A stretch of 64,000 bases of DNA, taken from NCBI GenBank assembly GCA_016786465.1, contig JAEUWC010000030.1:186001-250000 (forward strand), written 5' to 3'. The notes beneath the pieces were generated by a model, which saw only the letters and a list, made by a program, of their open reading frames with translations, ran no database searches and had not been told where the DNA came from. Made by a program: the position numbers and the translations under genes. Of this stretch, positions 48,833-58,131 are shown piece after piece. Position 1 is the stretch's first letter. The number at the start of each line of letters is the position of its first letter. The DNA comes from Bdellovibrionales bacterium (GTDB lineage Bacteria; Bdellovibrionota; UBA1018).

Positions 48833-49825
48833 ATGAAAGCCGCCGTCTATACCCAGTACGGACCACCTGAAGTCGTCCATTGGGTTGAAGTTCCCGATCC
48901 CCGCGTAAAACCCGATCAGGTTCTGGTTCGGGTTCACGCGACTACGGTGAACCGAAACGACTGCGGATTCAGAAAACCGGAATACCCTTGGATCATTCGA
49001 CCGATCCAAGGGTTGTTCCGTCCAAAGCGCCAGATCCTAGGAACCGAATTTTCCGGGACCATCCTAGCGGTTGGCGCAAAGGTCACCCAGTTTAAAGCGG
49101 GTGATGAAGTCTTTGGATTGACCGGAAACGATTTTGGAACCCACGCCGAAAAGCTGGTCATTCGCGCCGATTCCGCAATTGCGCTGAAGCCTAAGAACTT
49201 AACCCACGAAAAAGCTGTCGCCATCTGCGACGGACCCTGGTTGGCTTACAATCTTTATAAAAAGCTAGAAGCCAAAAGCATTCCTGGTTCGGACAAGAAA
49301 ATCGTCATCAACGGCGCGTCTGGATCCATCGGAAGTTCCTTTCTTCAGTTGGCCAAAAATGGCGGCTGGCACGTCACAGCCGTGGCCAGTACCCGAAGCC
49401 TAGACATCATCCGTTCGTTGGGCGCGGACTTGGTGATGGATTACGCAAAACAAGACTTTCACCAGCTTGAAGGAAAGTACGACGCCGTGGTCGATGCGGT
49501 AGGAAAAAGTTCGTTTCACCGCTGCAAACATCTAATCCGGGATCAGGGATTTTATTTTTCAACGGAACTGGGCGACTGGTTCTTGCAGAATCCACTTTTG
49601 GCGCTTTGGACGCCGATACGCGGGGGTGTTCAGGTTCGTTTTCCGATCCCCGTTTTGAACCAATCCGAAATGAAGTACTTCGCCGAGTTGGCCGAAGCCG
49701 GAAAATTAAAGCCCGTGATTGATCGCACGTATTCAGCCGACCAGATCGTCGAAGCTTATCGGTTCGTTGAAACCGAACAAAAGATCGGTAGCGTCGTCGT
49801 TCAGATTACTGAAGGACTTGGTTGA
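48833..49825 (+). CDS. zinc-free medium-chain NAD(P)H-dependent oxidoreductase
   Basis: 330 residues of the quinone-oxidoreductase/MDR family. The N-terminal GroES-like part reads VLVRVHATTVNRNDCGFRKP and ILGTEFSGTILAVGAKVTQF, and the cofactor site is VINGASGSIGSSFLQLAKN. No structural-zinc cysteine cluster is present. FSTELGDWFLQNPLLAL and the C-terminal GSVVVQI fit the family. The substrate (quinones or enones) is not predictable. Its 3' end overlaps the convergent DUF1460 gene by 20 bases. Confidence 0.9.
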   Translation: MKAAVYTQYGPPEVVHWVEVPDPRVKPDQVLVRVHATTVNRNDCGFRKPEYPWIIRPIQGLFRPKRQILGTEFSGTILAVGAKVTQFKAGDEVFGLTGNDFGTHAEKLVIRADSAIALKPKNLTHEKAVAICDGPWLAYNLYKKLEAKSIPGSDKKIVINGASGSIGSSFLQLAKNGGWHVTAVASTRSLDIIRSLGADLVMDYAKQDFHQLEGKYDAVVDAVGKSSFHRCKHLIRDQGFYFSTELGDWFLQNPLLALWTPIRGGVQVRFPIPVLNQSEMKYFAELAEAGKLKPVIDRTYSADQIVEAYRFVETEQKIGSVVVQITEGLG

Positions 49826-50858
49826 AGTTCAAACCGACCATTGGCCACGACTTCGGGCTGTGTTCGGTGACTGACTTCATGTATTCCGCAAGGCGATTGG
49901 TTTTGATTTCGCCCTGTGGGGTCGAGTGACGGAAGTAAGTCACGCCGTCTTTCCCTTGGAACACAAATCCCTGGTGGCTGATGACCACCGGAAACTTGGG
50001 CTTGGATGCGCGAACCAGGTTCGCGACCGTGCCGTCTGGAATCTGCTTGTAATGGTTCTGCAGTTTGGCCGTCGGCAAATAGGGCAGTTCAACTTGAACG
50101 GGTTCACGCCAAACCGATTCGACTGCTGAAGCGATTTTGCGGTTCACTTGGCCTTGGGCCACTTTGCCGTCAAACCACTTGCCGCGATCGATGACTTTCG
50201 TCTGGGTTTCGGCGGCTGCTTGCACGCTTAGGCCCGTGATTCGGGTGACATCGCGAAGAATTCCGGCACTTGAATTGTTTGGGATCCAGTCAGCTTCCGG
50301 AAAGTGATTGCGTCCGAAGAAATCGGTCTTTCCACCGTTGTAACGGATCTTCACCAAGTTGGGGTAAAAGTCGGCTGGCGTTTTGCTTTTGGCTAGCGCG
50401 ACGACCGTTTCAACATAGGTCGTGCAGTTGAATTTCGCGGGAATCAACGGCGCATTGTCCGCAATCGCCGGAGCCTGAGTTTTCGCCTGGGTTTCGAAAT
50501 CCTTCATCCAAGTCGGCTTGTCCTGAATCTTTTGGCTCCAATAATCCAGGCGCTTTTCTAAAGGCATGTTCCAAACATGCCCGAATTCCTTTTCAATCGG
50601 AGTCTGGTTGATCCCGGCTGGCGCGCGCAGGATGTGGAACTGATCCCAGTTGATCTGGTAAACCCAGAAGGCAAAAAGGATCGCAACCCCCGCCGATGCG
50701 ACACCCTTTACCATCCAAGCCCATTTTTTCAGGCTTTTTGGCGCAAACCGGTCCCATCCTTTTTTCGCTAGTTTCAGTACGGCGATTCGTTTGGCACCCC
50801 GGGCAGCTGACTTCCGGGTCTTCGCGCGAACAGGTTTTTTCTTTTTAGCTACTGGCAT
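49806..50858 (-). CDS. membrane-anchored DUF1460 (amidase-like, NlpC/P60-fold) protein
   Basis: 350 residues from the ATG at 50858 (AGGAAA upstream). A Lys/Arg-rich cytosolic start (KKKKPVRAKTRKSAARGAKR) precedes one membrane helix (about 58-77), placing the rest outside. The DUF1460 signature is NCTTYVETVVALAK (catalytic Cys) and RYNGGKTDFFGRNHFPEADW (His), with FPVVISHQGFVFQGKDG further on. The family's studied members are cysteine amidases of peptidoglycan or related amide bonds. Likely a periplasmic wall enzyme. Confidence 0.85.
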   Translation of the reverse strand: MPVAKKKKPVRAKTRKSAARGAKRIAVLKLAKKGWDRFAPKSLKKWAWMVKGVASAGVAILFAFWVYQINWDQFHILRAPAGINQTPIEKEFGHVWNMPLEKRLDYWSQKIQDKPTWMKDFETQAKTQAPAIADNAPLIPAKFNCTTYVETVVALAKSKTPADFYPNLVKIRYNGGKTDFFGRNHFPEADWIPNNSSAGILRDVTRITGLSVQAAAETQTKVIDRGKWFDGKVAQGQVNRKIASAVESVWREPVQVELPYLPTAKLQNHYKQIPDGTVANLVRASKPKFPVVISHQGFVFQGKDGVTYFRHSTPQGEIKTNRLAEYMKSVTEHSPKSWPMVGLNFNQVLQ

Positions 50859-50969
50859 AAGGGTTTCCTCGTGCTGCTTATCGTCCAAGCCGAAAAAGAT
50901 CTTTATAGACAATTATTTGACGATTCCGACAGTGGTAAATCGAAAAGAATAGGGCACAATAAGTGGACG

Positions 50970-51989
50970 ATGCCGGGTCAACCCATATTCGATGAAAAAT
51001 TCATCACGCCTTTTGTGACGGGACTTTCCGTCACGCTGAAGGATTTCTGCGAATTGGAAACCAAAATGGAAAAATTTGGTCCCGTTGGCACAACCGGCGC
51101 ACCCAAGATTGCGATCGCCGGCGTGATTGGCGTGACGGGCAAGAAGTTCAGCGGCGCATTCACCCTGGGATTTCCGCGTGAAACCTTTGTTCGCGTGATG
51201 AACAAGATTTTGAAGTCCAATCACATCGACATCACTTCCGAAATCGAAGACGGCGCCGGTGAACTGAGCAACGTCGTTTTTGGGTTGGCCAAGCACATGC
51301 TGAACGAAAAGGGCTATGAAGTGAAATTGGCCCTGCCCACCGTTTTGCGATCGGACGACCTTTCGGCCATGAGCCAAGGCCTAGGCGCCGCCACGGAAGT
51401 CTTACTTTCTACGCAGCTTGGCCCAATTGTCATTGAATTGGCTGGAAACGTGATCGCACCTGCAGCCGTTGATCCCGCGCTTCAAACCAAGTTCGAAGTT
51501 CCGAAGCTGGACACCGATGTTTTGGTTTCTTTCGTTCGCGCGATTCGAACGACTTTTGACACTCAGTGCAGAACGATTCCTGAAGCCGGGACGCCTTTTG
51601 CGAAATCCAACAAGGCAGATTCCAAGGGTTACGATATTGGCGGAATTGTGTCGGTCACGGCGGCTTCCTTTACAGGGACCTTTGCGATCTTCTTTGAAGA
51701 AGATGTTTTTCTGCAACTGGTCGAGCACATGACCGGCGAAAGACCGCAAAAGATCACGGCCGAAATTCAGGACGCCGCAGCAGAATTGGTGAATATTTCG
51801 TTCGGCGTGGCGAAACGGATTTTGAATGCAGAAGGCCATATGCTGCAGACCTCCATTCCAACTGTCGTACGCGGATCAAAAATCCAGTCTTCGTATCCGT
51901 CCAGCCGTCCACCCGTGGTCGTTCCGTTCAGTATCTTGGGTGGGCAAATGTGGACGGAATTTGCCTTCGATCCTCCGATCGATATTTGA
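50970..51989 (+). CDS. tandem CheX-domain phosphatase
   Basis: 339 residues made of two CheX-like domains. The phosphatase motif ExxN is in EIEDGAGELSNVVFGLAK (first copy) and EIQDAAAELVNISFGVAK (second copy). CheC/CheX/FliY proteins dephosphorylate response regulators, CheY above all. Both active sites look intact, so both halves may work. Start at the ATG at 50970; the frame is open to 50871, but that part overlaps the divergent promoter region. No other chemotaxis gene is in the window. Confidence 0.88.
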   Translation: MPGQPIFDEKFITPFVTGLSVTLKDFCELETKMEKFGPVGTTGAPKIAIAGVIGVTGKKFSGAFTLGFPRETFVRVMNKILKSNHIDITSEIEDGAGELSNVVFGLAKHMLNEKGYEVKLALPTVLRSDDLSAMSQGLGAATEVLLSTQLGPIVIELAGNVIAPAAVDPALQTKFEVPKLDTDVLVSFVRAIRTTFDTQCRTIPEAGTPFAKSNKADSKGYDIGGIVSVTAASFTGTFAIFFEEDVFLQLVEHMTGERPQKITAEIQDAAAELVNISFGVAKRILNAEGHMLQTSIPTVVRGSKIQSSYPSSRPPVVVPFSILGGQMWTEFAFDPPIDI

Positions 51990-52021
51990 ATCAGTAAAAT
52001 TCCCGGTTAAACTAGGCTTCT

Positions 52022-53989
52022 ATGCAATTTCTCGGGAAAATTCTTCTACCGGTCGCGATCATCGTTTCTACATCTTCTTCCGTATTCGCGGGAGACCTGA
52101 TGTGCGGGCAAGTGCCTGACCTTTTTCAGTACTACTTCGAGTATCACTATTCGAATCGCGAAATGACGGACGATATCCGCAACAAAACCGTCGACCAATA
52201 CATCAAGTTTCTGGATCCTTCGAAGTCGCTTTTCATTGAATCCGACGTTTCGGGACTGAAGGCTTCTTTAAAGGGGATCTTCAAGTCGATGGAAACGGGA
52301 AATTGTTCGGCGTTGAACGACGCCCAAGTCCTGACCGTCAAGCGCGCGGAAGAAGACGAAGCGTACGTGAAGTCGGTTTTGAACAATAAGGATTACAAAG
52401 TGGACGATTCCGTTGAACTGGTATCGGATCCCGAAAAGCGCGGCTTCCCAAAGAACCTAGACGAAAAAAAGGCCCTGGTCCTGAAGCTGATCCACTTTCA
52501 GATGTCGCAGTATCTTTTGACGGAATCCAAGCTGGCCGAAGCCAAAAAGAAACTGATCCACAAGTACGAACTTCTGACCAAGCGCTTGAAAGAACCCAAA
52601 GCGTTGACCGAACTTCCCGGCAACTTGACCTTGGCTTTCGCTTCGGCATTGGACCCCCATTCCAGCTATCTTTCTTCCGACGCATTTGATGATTTCCAAA
52701 TTCAAATGGGTCTTTCGTTAGAAGGCATCGGCGCATCGCTCAGTTCTCAGGACGGATTCACGGTGATCGAAGAATTGATTCCTGGCGGTGGTGCGGAAAA
52801 AACCAAACTTCTAAAAGCCAAAGACAAAATCATCGCCGTCGCACAAGAAGGCAAGAAAGCTGAAAACGTCGTCGATATGGATTTGAAAGACGTCGTGAAA
52901 AAGATTCGCGGCAAAAAGGGCACAAAGGTGACCCTGACCATTCTTCGCCAAGCCGAAAAAACGGAAACCTTTGACGTCAAGATCACGCGCGACAAGGTGG
53001 ACGTGAAAGACCAAGCCGCAAAGGTCACTTACGAAACGAAGAAAGTGGGCAATCAAAGCTACAAGATCGCCGTCATCGATCTTCCTTCGTTCTACGGAAG
53101 CAATAAGGAAGGTTCCGCGAACTGCTACGTCGACATGAAGCGGATCGTGAAAGAAGTGAAGGACGCTAAAGCCCACGGCATCGTTTTGAATCTAAGCAAA
53201 AACGGTGGCGGACTTTTGGAAGATGCGGTCCGGATTTCCGGTCTTTTCATTCAAAAGGGCGGGATTGTCGCGACTAAGGACACAAAAAAGAAAGTCCAGA
53301 TTCTGCCGGATGAAGATCCCGAAGTTCAGTGGAACGGACCGTTGGTCGTCTTGATCAGCCGCATGTCGGCTTCTGCTTCTGAAATTTTGGCCGGTGCGAT
53401 GAAGGATTACCGCCGCGCCGTGATTTTGGGATCAGACCACACGTTTGGAAAAGGCACGGTTCAGATTCTTTCGCCGCTTCCGTTGGGTCTAGGTGCCATG
53501 AAGGTCACCACCGGAATGTTCTTTATTCCTGGCGGGGCTTCGACCCAACACGTGGGCGTCGCTTCGGACATCCAAATTCCGACCCCATGGGCGGGTGACG
53601 ATATTGGCGAAAAGACCTTGGATTATTCGCTGCCGACCCAGACGATTCCTGCGTTCTTGGGTAAGGAAGCGAATTCGACCGACCCAGCCAAGCAGTGGAA
53701 GGAAGTTTCAAGCGACCTGACCAAGAAGCTGGCCGAAAAGTCGAAGTCCCGTGTGGCTTCCGACAAGCGCTTTGCCGAAATGATCAAGGAACAAGAAGAA
53801 GTCAAAAAGAACAAAGGCGTGATCAAGCTGGCTGACCTTCGCAAAAAAGCGAAGAAGCCTGCTGAAAATAAAGCCGAACGCGAAAAGAAGCAGAAGGACA
53901 TCGAAGCGCCGTTTGTCGACGAAGGCGTAGCTGTGATGGTGGATCTGTTGCAGGAACAGCCACCAACGGCATTGACCGCCCGCAAGTAA
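52022..53989 (+). CDS. prc: periplasmic tail-specific protease (S41, Prc/CtpA type)
   Basis: 655 residues. The signal peptide ends SSSVFA (about residue 24). An N-terminal helical region precedes a PDZ domain (about residues 230-320) and the S41 protease core: LNLSKNGGGLLEDAV, catalytic Ser in SRMSASASEILAGAM, catalytic Lys in HTFGKGTVQ. The C-terminal 100 residues are lysine-rich helices as in Prc. It would trim C-termini of periplasmic and lipoprotein substrates, including wall hydrolases. A stem-loop terminator follows. Confidence 0.93.
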   Translation: MQFLGKILLPVAIIVSTSSSVFAGDLMCGQVPDLFQYYFEYHYSNREMTDDIRNKTVDQYIKFLDPSKSLFIESDVSGLKASLKGIFKSMETGNCSALNDAQVLTVKRAEEDEAYVKSVLNNKDYKVDDSVELVSDPEKRGFPKNLDEKKALVLKLIHFQMSQYLLTESKLAEAKKKLIHKYELLTKRLKEPKALTELPGNLTLAFASALDPHSSYLSSDAFDDFQIQMGLSLEGIGASLSSQDGFTVIEELIPGGGAEKTKLLKAKDKIIAVAQEGKKAENVVDMDLKDVVKKIRGKKGTKVTLTILRQAEKTETFDVKITRDKVDVKDQAAKVTYETKKVGNQSYKIAVIDLPSFYGSNKEGSANCYVDMKRIVKEVKDAKAHGIVLNLSKNGGGLLEDAVRISGLFIQKGGIVATKDTKKKVQILPDEDPEVQWNGPLVVLISRMSASASEILAGAMKDYRRAVILGSDHTFGKGTVQILSPLPLGLGAMKVTTGMFFIPGGASTQHVGVASDIQIPTPWAGDDIGEKTLDYSLPTQTIPAFLGKEANSTDPAKQWKEVSSDLTKKLAEKSKSRVASDKRFAEMIKEQEEVKKNKGVIKLADLRKKAKKPAENKAEREKKQKDIEAPFVDEGVAVMVDLLQEQPPTALTARK

Positions 53990-54001
53990 GCAGAAGAAAC
54001 A

Positions 54002-54068
54002 CTTAGGCCCACCCCTAGTTCCGAACCCCTATCAACAAATAGGAACTACAGGTGGGCCCAAGTTTTTT
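54002..54068 (+). terminator. stem-loop terminator after the protease gene
   Basis: 21-base arms at 54002-54022 and 54042-54062, 18 of 21 paired, with a 19-base loop and then GTTTTTT. It stands between the protease gene and the convergent S14 gene. A T-run lies on the plus side only. Confidence 0.8.
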
Positions 54069-54087
54069 GAGAGACTTTAAGACCGAA

Positions 54088-54393
54088 TTACCAGCTGGAC
54101 TTCGTCACGCCTGGGATCATTCCGGTCAAAGCCAATTCACGAAATTTCATACGTGAAAGCTTGAATTTGCTCAGAACGCCGCGTGGACGGCCGGTCAGCG
54201 CACAACGATTGCGAACGCGGACTTCAGCCGAATTGCGTGGAAGCTTCTGAAGCTTCTTTTGTGCTGCGAATCTTTCTTCATCCGACAGCTTCAAGTTTTT
54301 CACTTTGTCGCGAAGTTCTTTGCGAAGAGCGCGATAGCGTTCAGACATTTCGATTCGTTTATTGTTGTGATTGATCTTGGACAACGTAGCCAT
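54088..54393 (-). CDS. rpsN: 30S ribosomal protein S14, zinc-free form
   Basis: 101 residues, the long S14 type without the two CxxC zinc pairs. [20 protein letters not shown] and then [20 protein letters not shown] is the conserved C-terminal signature of S14. GAGGAT precedes the ATG at 54393. It follows the CobW-like gene on the same strand rather than lying in a spc operon; whether it is the only S14 or a second copy is not known from this window. Confidence 0.96.
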   Translation of the reverse strand: MATLSKINHNNKRIEMSERYRALRKELRDKVKNLKLSDEERFAAQKKLQKLPRNSAEVRVRNRCALTGRPRGVLSKFKLSRMKFRELALTGMIPGVTKSSW

Positions 54394-54415
54394 TCTAATT
54401 ACATCCTCAAAATTT

Positions 54416-55537
54416 TTAGGCTTCTGACATCATTTCTTTCAAGAAAGGCTCGAACGGGTTCCTGAACCGGGACCAGTCCATCCGCATTTCTAGATCTGTA
54501 AGTAAGCAGGCGTCTAATATCCTCTCTAGCGCCTGAAACTCAAGGTTTTTTCCGACAAATGCCAGATTTGTCGGGGTGATTTCGGGCTCCTGGCTCGGAG
54601 CAATAATGATGGGATTTGGGCCTAATTGGCTTAATTGAAAGTTTTCGTGGCCCTTCATTCCGACCCACGCAGTGCCCCGAGTTCTTAGTACCTGAGCAGG
54701 CCAGTCTTCCACGATCTGGTAAAGCCTTTCGGGGTGGAAGGGGCGATTTCGCTGATACACGAAAGTCGATGCTTCGATCTGGGCGTCCAGTTCACGGCCT
54801 TGAAGGGCCTGAAATGCGGTCCCGCCGTCTAGGGTCAGCTTCCAATTAAAGTGTCCGCTGGGCTGCAGGGGGTGAATTGAACGGTCTTCCAAAGGCCATT
54901 CAAAGACTTCGGCCCTAGGATTCAAAAGGGTCAGGGCTTCGCGGATTCGGGTGCGGCCCCATTCCGAAATCTGCGTCAGACCCATCACGACGATTCGGTC
55001 AGCCGATTCAATCGAAACGGTCCAAGCTTCTTGTTCATCTGAAGGCGGGTACGCACGGCGTCCGGGTTCAATCCAGCGCTTCAAAAGCGTCGGTCCATCC
55101 AACACGGAAACCAAAGTGTCCAAGCGGTACGGAAGCTCGGTGCGTTCTTCCAGTTCTTCGTTCAAAAACACGGATTCAGCGACAAAAACGGGGTCGCTGT
55201 CCAGACCCACTTCAAAAAGGATTTGCTGGCACTTGGGATTTTCGATCGCGCGGTCCAGGTCCTTTCGCAGAATCTGGCCGACTTCTTCGTAAACTTCCGG
55301 GGCCAGCGGACCTTGCGCCATTTCTTCAGCGGCGTTTTTTCCGGGAGCGAATTTTTCCATCACGTCATCCATGATGGATTCCATATTCGGGGAACCCAGG
55401 CGCGAAAGCACATCGGACGGCTGAGTGGCCATCCAGTGGGACACGACGTCCGAAATGAGGTCCGGCGTAGGGCTAGTGACCAGGGTTACGGGAACCCGAT
55501 ACCTTGCGGCCTTACGCAGGGAAAGAACTTCAGTCAT
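54416..55537 (-). CDS. CobW/COG0523-like protein lacking GTPase motifs
   Basis: 373 residues. The C-terminal domain is clearly CobW_C-like ([34 protein letters not shown]), and the middle [17 protein letters not shown] and [19 protein letters not shown] follow the COG0523 layout. Yet where the P-loop is expected the chain reads [20 protein letters not shown], without GxxxxGKT; the CxCC metal motif is absent, and the NKxD position reads VMGLTQIS. So it should not bind GTP in the usual way. It starts three bases after rpmB, between L28 and S14 genes, the classic company of zinc-response COG0523 genes. Confidence 0.78.
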   Translation of the reverse strand: MTEVLSLRKAARYRVPVTLVTSPTPDLISDVVSHWMATQPSDVLSRLGSPNMESIMDDVMEKFAPGKNAAEEMAQGPLAPEVYEEVGQILRKDLDRAIENPKCQQILFEVGLDSDPVFVAESVFLNEELEERTELPYRLDTLVSVLDGPTLLKRWIEPGRRAYPPSDEQEAWTVSIESADRIVVMGLTQISEWGRTRIREALTLLNPRAEVFEWPLEDRSIHPLQPSGHFNWKLTLDGGTAFQALQGRELDAQIEASTFVYQRNRPFHPERLYQIVEDWPAQVLRTRGTAWVGMKGHENFQLSQLGPNPIIIAPSQEPEITPTNLAFVGKNLEFQALERILDACLLTDLEMRMDWSRFRNPFEPFLKEMMSEA

Positions 55538-55540
55538 CGC

Positions 55541-55852
55541 TTACTTCGCGGATGCCGATTTCTTGGTTGCTGCTTTGTATTTTTTGCTGACTTGGTTGCG
55601 GATTTTCAGAAGTTGTTCTGAAAGACCTTCTTCTTTTGCCCAGAAAAGTGCTGGAACAATTCCGCCTAATTTGTCGATCGTCTTGATCGCGGTCGTCGAA
55701 AGGCGAACGGTGACGGTCTGGGAAAGTTCAGGAATGGTGTATTGCTTGCGCTTCAAATTCGGCAACCAGCGAGTGCGGGTCTTGATGTTCGAGTGACTGA
55801 CCAAGTTTCCAGTTGCTGGGCCTTTTCCGGTAAGTTCGCATTTGCGTGACAT
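55541..55852 (-). CDS. rpmB: 50S ribosomal protein L28
   Basis: 103 residues. RKCELTGKGPATGNLVSHS and NIKTRTRWLPNLKRKQY form the L28 signature, and VTVRLSTTAIKTIDKLGG closes the fold. Only one Cys is present, so this is the zinc-free form. A C-terminal tail of about 25 residues (YKAATKKSASAK at its end) is basic. CGAGGTT precedes the ATG at 55852. It lies between L24 and the CobW-like gene. Confidence 0.95.
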   Translation of the reverse strand: MSRKCELTGKGPATGNLVSHSNIKTRTRWLPNLKRKQYTIPELSQTVTVRLSTTAIKTIDKLGGIVPALFWAKEEGLSEQLLKIRNQVSKKYKAATKKSASAK

Positions 55853-55877
55853 AAAATAACCTCGGGGGTGAAATTTC

Positions 55878-56183
55878 TTAGTTCAGAACCGTGCCGCTTT
55901 TCTTGGCGACGCGAACCCATTTGCCGTTCACTTGTTTTTTGCCAAGGCGAGTTGGTTTGTTGGTTTTCGGATCCAGCATCATCACGTTCGATGCGTCGAT
56001 CGGAAGTTCTTTGCGGACCGTTCCACCTTGCGGATTTTTCTGGGTCGGCTTGGTGTGGCGGGTAGCAACGTTCACGTCTTTCACGGTGACTTTGCCGGTT
56101 TTGGTCAATACTTGCGTGATGACTCCGGTCTTCCCTTTGTCTTTTCCAGCAATGACGATGACGTTGTCGTTCTTCTTCAACAT
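55878..56183 (-). CDS. rplX: 50S ribosomal protein L24
   Basis: 101 residues from the ATG at 56183 (CGAGGT upstream); the 19 additional codons upstream have no ribosome site. The KOW motif is NDNVIVIAGKDKGKTGVITQ, then VKDVNVATRHTKPTQKNPQG and the C-terminal RLGKKQVNGKWVRVAKKSG. Outside a spc-like cluster, it heads a set rplX-rpmB-cobW-like-rpsN. Confidence 0.96.
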   Translation of the reverse strand: MLKKNDNVIVIAGKDKGKTGVITQVLTKTGKVTVKDVNVATRHTKPTQKNPQGGTVRKELPIDASNVMMLDPKTNKPTRLGKKQVNGKWVRVAKKSGTVLN

Positions 56184-56205
56184 AAAATACCTCGAAAACC
56201 TAACT

Positions 56206-56217
56206 ACAAAATTTTGT
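56206..56217. promoter_or_regulatory. 12-base palindrome upstream of rplX
   Basis: ACAAAATTTTGT lies 23 bases before the rplX start codon. It is a perfect palindrome and a possible operator, but it does not match the Zur consensus I know (TGTTATAnnATAACA-like). Short AT palindromes also arise by chance. Confidence 0.3.
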
Positions 56218-56297
56218 TTGTGGACTGCCTTCTTTGCCAAAAAAGGGCCGTCTTAGAAAGGACAAAATCAGGTTTTTTTTAAGGGGGTTATTGGGGT

Positions 56298-56846
56298 TTA
56301 TATTTTAGTGGGCGAGCGCATTTCTGCTCGCCCTAGCCCCATGATCTTGATCAGAACGCGTTTGGACCGCCGCCCATCAAATTCAGCATAGAAAATCTGC
56401 TGCCATGTCCCGAAATCCAATCGCCCCTGGGTGATCGGGGTCGTGACAGAATGGTTCGTCAGGTAGCTTTTTAGGTGGGCGTCGCCGTTGTCTTCGCCCG
56501 TTTGGTGGTGCGCATAATCCTTCCCAAACGGCGCTAAGTGCTCGATCCAGCTGGAAATATCGGACAAAAGCCCGGATTCAGCGTCGTTAATATAGATCCC
56601 AGCTGTGATGTGCATGGCGCTGACCAGGCATAACCCATCGACCACGCCAGATCGGGTGATCGCGGCTTCGACATGATCCTGAATATTGACCAGGGCGTAG
56701 CGTTTTGGAATCTTAATCCAGAGCGTTTCAGTATGGTTTATGTGGGGCCCGGCTTCCATTCGGGCGGTGACTTCCGAGCGCTCAAAGCCCGGGCATCCTC
56801 CTGGATCTAAAAGCCAGTCTTTTGCGGTCAATCCCGACGGGCTCAT
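56298..56846 (-). CDS. YjbQ (UPF0047) family protein
   Basis: 182 residues from the ATG at 56846, overlapping the previous stop (ATGA). The family core AMHITAGIYINDAESGLLSD, YAHHQTGEDNGDAHLKSYL and GRLDFGTWQQIFYAEFDGRR carries the conserved metal-site histidines. Members have weak thiamine-phosphate synthase activity; the true role is unclear. About 45 extra residues precede the usual start. Its end contains a perfect 8-base hairpin (56310-56333). Confidence 0.9.
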   Translation of the reverse strand: MSPSGLTAKDWLLDPGGCPGFERSEVTARMEAGPHINHTETLWIKIPKRYALVNIQDHVEAAITRSGVVDGLCLVSAMHITAGIYINDAESGLLSDISSWIEHLAPFGKDYAHHQTGEDNGDAHLKSYLTNHSVTTPITQGRLDFGTWQQIFYAEFDGRRSKRVLIKIMGLGRAEMRSPTKI

Positions 56847-58090
56847 TGGTCCACCATCTGAACGAAAAGCGGATTGGGTGGGGTCCAGTTTGGCGGATTC
56901 GAAAGACACTGGGTCGGATCCCCCAAAATCACTTTCGCCCAGGACATCTTCGGGCCGTGATCATAGCGAAGATCGCCGGCTAACGGTGGCTGGGCGTTTA
57001 GGTCCCAAAACGGAATCCGTGCAAAGTGAAGAAGCTGCCTGAAGGCGCAGTCTTTTTTCGCTAGCGCTTCAGCTTCGCTAAGAAGCCCGCGGTATTCGCC
57101 CAAGATCGCAAGGTCCGTTCGGCTTTGTGCTTCGGTCAGCTTTCCGTTTTTGATTTCAAGTTCGGGGCGTCGGACCGGTGCGGCCCAGGAATCGGTGGTT
57201 TGCGTATGGCAGGTCGCGGCCGCCTGAAACTGGGGTGTCCACGACCAGTTCCCATAGCGAGCAATCATTTCTTTTTTTGCATTTACACTGACCCACCAAG
57301 CGTTCCAGCAAGCAGGATTCCCGGGCGAAACCGTCAGAACCAAATCGACAAGTTTTTCGGATGCTTCCGATCGAATTCCGTTTTCAAATTCGTGGGTCAA
57401 TTTCGCATGGGTCTTGTGGTGAATCGCGCTGAAACTGCTGATTACGCCGATCAACCCAACCCATGCAGGCATCGGGGTCTTCGAACGATACTGCCAGACC
57501 AGCCAAAAAATCCCGAATGCAGACAAGCCCAATTGAAAGGTCAGATCAAAGAAAGGCCCTAGCCAAATCATTCCCCAAACGACTGCGTAAGCGCCCAAAA
57601 AAATCATGCGCCCGATGAAATTTCGAAGCTGCAAAAAAGCAAGCGGCAGAAGCGAAAACCAAAGCAAGGGTTCAACGATGAAAAGGGTGTCACCATAAAA
57701 CCAGTTTTTGTTGAAAGGGAAGAAGGGGTGCACCCCATAGTTGTTCAGAAAATCGGCCGCCATGTGCAGGCATAAAGAAATGAAGGCCAGCGGAACCATC
57801 GATTTCCAGTTCTTGGAATCACGCCCCAGAAATGAACCGATCCAAGCAATCAGGGGCGTCGCGATTGCCGCGAAAACCAGGGTGTGAGAATAGCCGCGAT
57901 GATGAAGCAAGTAGGACATCGTGCCTTCGGACAAAAAGCGGCCGTTTAAGCCACTTTGCAAGAAGTCCAGGTCAGGAAAGTTATTGCCAATGACCGCTGT
58001 CCAGATCGCTGCGCGCGAACGCGCTGCCGAAGTACTGCGCATCGATCGGCCCAAAGTTACGCCAATTAAAGAATGGGTCAGGTTGTCCAT
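56843..58090 (-). CDS. YdjM-type membrane-bound metal-dependent hydrolase
   Basis: 415 residues. MDNLTHSLIGVTLGRSM, GNNFPDLDFL, HHRGYSHTLVFA and HMAADFLNNYGVHPF are the histidine/aspartate motifs of the YdjM (DUF457-like) family of membrane metal-dependent hydrolases. Six or so hydrophobic segments occupy residues 70-215, and the rest is a soluble C-terminal domain. The natural substrate is unknown. The gene diverges from dedA. Confidence 0.88.
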   Translation of the reverse strand: MDNLTHSLIGVTLGRSMRSTSAARSRAAIWTAVIGNNFPDLDFLQSGLNGRFLSEGTMSYLLHHRGYSHTLVFAAIATPLIAWIGSFLGRDSKNWKSMVPLAFISLCLHMAADFLNNYGVHPFFPFNKNWFYGDTLFIVEPLLWFSLLPLAFLQLRNFIGRMIFLGAYAVVWGMIWLGPFFDLTFQLGLSAFGIFWLVWQYRSKTPMPAWVGLIGVISSFSAIHHKTHAKLTHEFENGIRSEASEKLVDLVLTVSPGNPACWNAWWVSVNAKKEMIARYGNWSWTPQFQAAATCHTQTTDSWAAPVRRPELEIKNGKLTEAQSRTDLAILGEYRGLLSEAEALAKKDCAFRQLLHFARIPFWDLNAQPPLAGDLRYDHGPKMSWAKVILGDPTQCLSNPPNWTPPNPLFVQMVDQ

Positions 58091-58131
58091 ACAAGTTGCA
58101 AAGAGGTTACTTCCAGGTAGCTTCTAAATAT

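Noticed and set aside
56184-56297. Zur box ahead of the ribosomal gene cluster
   Set aside because: Only ACAAAATTTTGT is palindromic there and it does not match the Zur consensus; I kept it as a weak palindrome only.
56310-56333. GGGCGAGC/GCTCGCCC hairpin at the end of yjbQ as a terminator
   Set aside because: The stem is perfect but it lies in coding sequence and is not followed by a T-run on the minus strand.
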